A stretch of 8,881 nucleotides of DNA, taken from Candidatus Omnitrophota bacterium (GTDB taxonomy: Bacteria > Omnitrophota > Koll11 > Zapsychrales > Fredricksoniimonadaceae). The notes below the pieces were generated by a model. It did not search any database. It saw only the letters and a list, made by a program, of their open reading frames with translations, and had not been told where the DNA came from. This document shows, in pieces, positions 7,305-8,881 of the stretch (its first letter is position 1; every line of letters begins with the position of its first letter). The stretch spans positions 1 through 8,881 of the forward strand of contig JAHFGF010000060.1 of NCBI GenBank assembly GCA_023247595.1, in the 5' to 3' direction. The position numbers and the translations under genes were made by a program.

Positions 7305-7412
7305 TTAAGATCCATTCACTATTATGAAGGCCATTGATATACTGCCGACAAGCAACAAAAACAGTACCCATTGGAACTTAAACAAAAGATTAACTTTCTG
7401 CACTCTCCCCAT
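7305..7412 (-). CDS. Small 35-residue single-span membrane protein, first gene of the oxidase operon
   Basis: This short frame starts at ATG 7412, with GGAGGGG directly upstream at ribosome-site distance, and ends with TAA at 7305. The peptide has a basic start (MGRVQKVNLLFKFQW) and then one hydrophobic stretch (VLFLLLVGSISMAFIIV) ending in NGS, so it is a likely single-span inner-membrane peptide with its N-terminus in the cytoplasm. It fills the gap between the promoter region and the radical SAM gene, whose AGGAGG begins right after its stop. I do not recognise a family. Small single-span subunits are common in terminal oxidases (for example CydX or CcoQ-like proteins), so a small accessory subunit is a reasonable guess and no more. 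The support is the good ribosome site, the packed spacing and the clean amphipathic-to-hydrophobic order. Confidence 0.65.
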   Translation of the reverse strand: MGRVQKVNLLFKFQWVLFLLLVGSISMAFIIVNGS

Positions 7413-7429
7413 AACCCCTCCATCTAATT

Positions 7430-7435
7430 AGTATA
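7430..7435 (-). promoter_or_regulatory. Possible -10 box of the oxidase operon promoter
   Basis: TATACT on the minus strand lies 17 bases before the first operon ATG. No good -35 hexamer is found 16-18 bases upstream; that space is occupied by the putative regulator site at 7438-7455. An alternative -10 is CATAAT (7446-7451), inside that site. A weak -35 with an operator in the spacer would fit a regulated promoter. The call is tentative. Confidence 0.35.
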
Positions 7436-7437
7436 TG

Positions 7438-7455
7438 CGCATGCTATTATGCGAT
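7438..7455 (-). promoter_or_regulatory. Putative Rrf2 operator upstream of the oxidase operon
   Basis: On the minus strand this reads ATCGCATAATAGCATGCG. It matches the element over the rrf2 promoter (7886-7903, ATCGTATAATCGCATGTG) at 15 of 18 positions. It contains a GCATGC palindrome and the outer inverted pair CGCAT/ATGCG. It is just upstream of the possible -10 at 7430-7435. Two near-identical copies at the only two promoters around an Rrf2 gene suggest binding by that protein; the binding itself is inferred. Confidence 0.5.
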
Positions 7456-7463
7456 ATAAACAC

Positions 7464-7498
7464 AAAAAAAAAGGATTTATGTTTTCTCAAACTAAATC
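7464..7498 (-). terminator. Weak AT-rich terminator at the end of the rrf2 gene
   Basis: On the minus strand, GATTTA-GTTT pairs with AAAC-TAAATC around a GAGA loop with one bulged A, followed by C and nine Ts (7464-7472). The rrf2 stop codon lies in the loop. The stem is AU-rich, so efficiency may be partial and some read-through into the oxidase operon is possible. Confidence 0.4.
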
Positions 7499-7879
7499 AG
7501 AGATATAAATCGTCCGCAAAAAACTGTAATAGGCATTTCGGACAACCTTCCACCGATTATGGACGGCGCAAGGATTGACATCGGAACATTTTTTCAAACC
7601 AAGCGCGCATTCGGACCAAAAGCTGACATTTTCAATAGGCTCCACAATAGAATAAAGAGATATTTCTTTGGGATTCTTGCCCAGCCGAAATCCGCCGCCT
7701 AAACCTTTTTGTGAAACCACAATCTTGTGCATGCACAAATACTGCAGCATTTTTCCCAAATAATTCTGGGGCGCTTTAATTTTTTTGGCAATAGACTTGA
7801 CCCCTTCATACTGTCCTTCCGGAAGCCGGGCCAATTCCACCAACGCGTTGATAACTTGTGTGCTTGTTTTACTTATCAT
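7487..7879 (-). CDS. Rrf2-family transcriptional regulator with Fe-S cysteines
   Basis: Predicted 130 residues from the ATG at 7879 (MISKTSTQVINAL), the usual Rrf2 beginning; a GTG three codons upstream at 7888 is possible but falls at the expected transcription start. The winged helix-turn-helix spans about residues 8-66, with IAKKIKAPQNYLGKML (30-45) as the recognition region and KGLGGGFRL (58-66) as the wing. Cys91, Cys98 and Cys104 in CALGLKKCSDVNPC are the three-cysteine set used by IscR, NsrR and relatives to hold an iron-sulfur cluster, here spaced CX6CX5C. Such regulators sense nitric oxide, oxygen or cluster supply. It lies 74 bases upstream of the oxidase operon on the same strand, and both promoters share an 18-bp element, so it is likely the autoregulated controller of the operon. 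I cannot tell which signal it senses. There is little or no leader and no clear ribosome site. Confidence 0.9.
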   Translation of the reverse strand: MISKTSTQVINALVELARLPEGQYEGVKSIAKKIKAPQNYLGKMLQYLCMHKIVVSQKGLGGGFRLGKNPKEISLYSIVEPIENVSFWSECALGLKKCSDVNPCAVHNRWKVVRNAYYSFLRTIYISDLV

Positions 7880-7885
7880 ATTAAT

Positions 7886-7903
7886 CACATGCGATTATAC
7901 GAT
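7886..7903 (-). promoter_or_regulatory. Putative Rrf2 operator over the rrf2 promoter -10
   Basis: On the minus strand this reads ATCGTATAATCGCATGTG and includes the -10 box TATAAT. The part AATCGCATGTGATT (running three bases further, to 7883) is an imperfect palindrome with 12 of 14 positions symmetric. It matches the element at 7438-7455. Placement over the -10 and transcription start would give repression, that is, autoregulation. Confidence 0.5.
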
Positions 7904-7921
7904 TATACTCACTCTTGTCAA
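7894..7921 (-). promoter_or_regulatory. Sigma70-type promoter of the rrf2 gene
   Basis: On the minus strand there is a perfect TTGACA (7916-7921), a 16-base spacer and a perfect TATAAT (7894-7899). A second TATAAT lies at 7902-7907 but is only eight bases from the -35. Transcription should begin near 7887, giving an almost leaderless message for the ATG at 7879. Confidence 0.8.
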
Positions 7922-8013
7922 TATTTTAATTAAAAAAGATCAAAGAAAACCTCGCGCCTATTACTCACGCAGTACTTTTATCCATTCAGATCGAACACTA
8001 TCTGCGCGGCAAC

Positions 8014-8053
8014 AAAAAAACCACAAGCCGTTAAACCAGCTTGCGGTTTTTTT
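8014..8053 (-). terminator. Intrinsic terminator after the CBS-domain gene
   Basis: AAAAAAACCACAAGC (8014-8028) faces GCTTGCGGTTTTTTT (8039-8053) across a ten-base loop. The one non-match is an A-C on the plus strand, but a G-T wobble on the minus-strand RNA, so the hairpin is better in the minus direction. Seven Ts follow the stem. It lies 25 bases downstream of the CBS gene stop. Confidence 0.85.
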
Positions 8054-8078
8054 ACATAAAACAATAACTCCGAAATAA

Positions 8079-8513
8079 TTAAATTTCTCCAGCCACGTAT
8101 CGCTCTAATTGCTGAATTGAAAATTTATGATCTTCGATAACCTGCTTGACCACATCACCAATACTGATCAATCCAACCAATTTTTCATTTTCAACCACCG
8201 GAAGATGGCGGATACGTTTGGAGGTCATCAGCGCCATGCACTCTTCCGTGGTCTGGGAAGGCGCAACGGATATAATCTGTATTGTCATCAAGTCTTTGAC
8301 CGCAATGGCATCAGGGCTGATGCTGCGGGCCGCCGCGTTACGGGCAAAATCTCTTTCTGAAAAAATCCCGGCAATCATATGATTTTCCAGTACCAGAACC
8401 GCTCCGACATTTTTATCAGCCATCAGCTTGAGCGTTTCCTTGACCGTACTTTGCGGATTGACCGACCAAATCGCACCGTCTTTTTTCTTGAGGATATCAT
8501 ACACATTCGACAT
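8079..8513 (-). CDS. Stand-alone tandem CBS-domain protein
   Basis: Predicted 144 residues from the ATG at 8513, which has GGAGG five bases upstream. The frame extends to a TTG at 8651, but that part contains the promoter and is not needed. The protein is two CBS domains and little else: about 12-66, ending in the GIFSERDFARN motif (49-60), and about 74-130, ending in GLISIGDVVKQ (114-124). Such paired domains (a Bateman module) usually bind AMP, ATP, NAD or S-adenosylmethionine and act as small energy or redox sensors. The C-terminal QLERYVAGEI is typical of this about-142-residue family. It has its own promoter and terminator, so it is transcribed separately from the oxidase genes, and no partner protein is apparent. 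Confidence 0.92.
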   Translation of the reverse strand: MSNVYDILKKKDGAIWSVNPQSTVKETLKLMADKNVGAVLVLENHMIAGIFSERDFARNAAARSISPDAIAVKDLMTIQIISVAPSQTTEECMALMTSKRIRHLPVVENEKLVGLISIGDVVKQVIEDHKFSIQQLERYVAGEI

Positions 8514-8601
8514 TTCTACCTCCGTCTTTAACATTATCAAAAAGTGCTTTCGCCAAAAAATACACCCTGCTTGCAAACCCAAACTCCCGAAGAGCAGAAT
8601 C

Positions 8602-8629
8602 ATTATATCCTTAGAGAGGATTTGAGCAA
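8602..8629 (-). promoter_or_regulatory. Likely promoter of the CBS-domain gene
   Basis: On the minus strand, TATAAT (8602-8607) is preceded at 16 bases by TTGCTC (8624-8629), a weak match to the -35 consensus. Transcription would start near 8595, giving a leader of about 80 bases before the ATG at 8513. No riboswitch-like fold was seen in that leader. Confidence 0.5.
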
Positions 8630-8671
8630 TTGAAAAGATGCCCGACTTCAATTGTCCGAAAAACCAAAAAA

Positions 8672-8703
8672 AGCCCCCGAAATAATTTCATCTTTCGGGG
8701 GCT
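8672..8703 (-). terminator. Strong intrinsic terminator for the gene entering from the right edge
   Basis: AGCCCCCGAAA (8672-8682) pairs perfectly with TTTCGGGGGCT (8693-8703) around a ten-base loop. On the minus strand the stem is followed by seven Ts. It lies 17 bases after the stop codon at 8721, which supports a real gene ending there. Confidence 0.9.
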
Positions 8704-8720
8704 ATAAAAATATTCTTTAA

Positions 8721-8881
8721 TTAATTATGTCCGAACTGATAATTCCACCGGACTTCCTTGAGCATTTGCTCCCTGCTCTTTGGTTCAAACACCATCGAAT
8801 GAATCAGAACAATTTTTCGAAATGAAAAATCCAGAAAATAACAAAGCCAGCTGGAAATCCCAATTAATTTCAACCCGTCTT
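8721..8881 (-). CDS. C-terminal end of an unrecognised protein, cut by window edge
   Basis: A minus-strand frame is open from the right edge to TAA at 8721, giving 52 residues. It contains a moderately hydrophobic part (LKLIGISSWLCYFLDF, then RKIVLIHSMVF) and a charged tail (KSREQMLKEVRWNYQFGHN). The strong terminator directly downstream is the main reason to believe it is coding. The start and most of the protein lie outside the window. I do not recognise the family; the tail could follow a membrane segment, but a fragment this short does not settle it. Confidence 0.5.
   Translation of the reverse strand, partial: DGLKLIGISSWLCYFLDFSFRKIVLIHSMVFEPKSREQMLKEVRWNYQFGHN

Noticed and set aside
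7987..8004. Inverted repeat CAGAT/ATCTG between the rrf2 promoter and the CBS terminator
   Set aside because: Five-base arms around eight bases are expected by chance and no promoter depends on it.
8540..8556. Sigma54-like TGGC sequence before the CBS gene (minus strand)
   Set aside because: The matching TTGC box is missing: only a T-run is present at the -12 position.
8514..8651. N-terminal extension of the CBS protein from a TTG
   Set aside because: The ATG at 8513 has a strong GGAGG, gives the normal family length, and the upstream part contains a promoter.
1..8881. Search for tRNA, rRNA, CRISPR, insertion sequences and attachment sites
   Set aside because: No tRNA-like or rRNA-like segment, regular repeat-spacer pattern, transposase or flanking repeats were seen.

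Overview
The window is a respiratory gene block from a bacterium, with every supported gene on the minus strand, so the text below follows transcription from high to low coordinates. Many protein-level traits (an A-type haem-copper oxidase with CuA, a secreted or periplasm-facing subunit II, an AsmA/DUF748-type envelope protein) point to a Gram-negative, oxygen-respiring or microaerophilic organism of moderate to low GC. The oxidase resembles the 'alternative' coxMNOP-like layout (II, I, III, III-like, IV) more than the textbook ctaCDE order. I cannot assign a phylum from the sequence alone.

Layout. 8721-8881: C-terminal end of an unrecognised gene entering from the right edge, closed by a strong terminator (8672-8703). 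8079-8513: a stand-alone paired-CBS-domain protein with its own promoter (8602-8629) and terminator (8014-8053). 7487-7879: an Rrf2-family Fe-S regulator with a good sigma70-type promoter (7894-7921). 7305-7412 down to 1680: one long, tightly packed operon of nine genes: a 35-residue membrane peptide, a radical SAM enzyme, oxidase subunit II, subunit I, a first subunit III-like protein, a second and more canonical subunit III, a subunit IV-like protein, a small exported CPAC protein, and a Sco-like protein that has lost its cysteines. The run ends at a bidirectional hairpin (1584-1611). 1-1517: the first 505 codons of a DUF748/AsmA-like protein that continues off the left edge. No gene-free stretch exceeds 300 bases.

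How it may work together. Subunits I, II and III would form a proton-pumping cytochrome c oxidase in the inner membrane. The CPAC and Sco-like proteins sit where copper-assembly factors usually sit. An 18-bp element (three differences) occurs both over the -10 of the rrf2 promoter and just upstream of the first operon gene, which suggests that the Rrf2 protein controls itself and the oxidase operon, possibly in response to oxygen, nitric oxide or iron-sulfur status. The most notable points are the missing K-channel lysine in subunit I, the cysteine-less Sco homologue beside a separate CXXC protein, the unannotated small peptide and radical SAM enzyme at the head of the operon, and the shared regulatory element. 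No haem a synthase, haem O synthase, CtaG or cytochrome c gene is present in the window.
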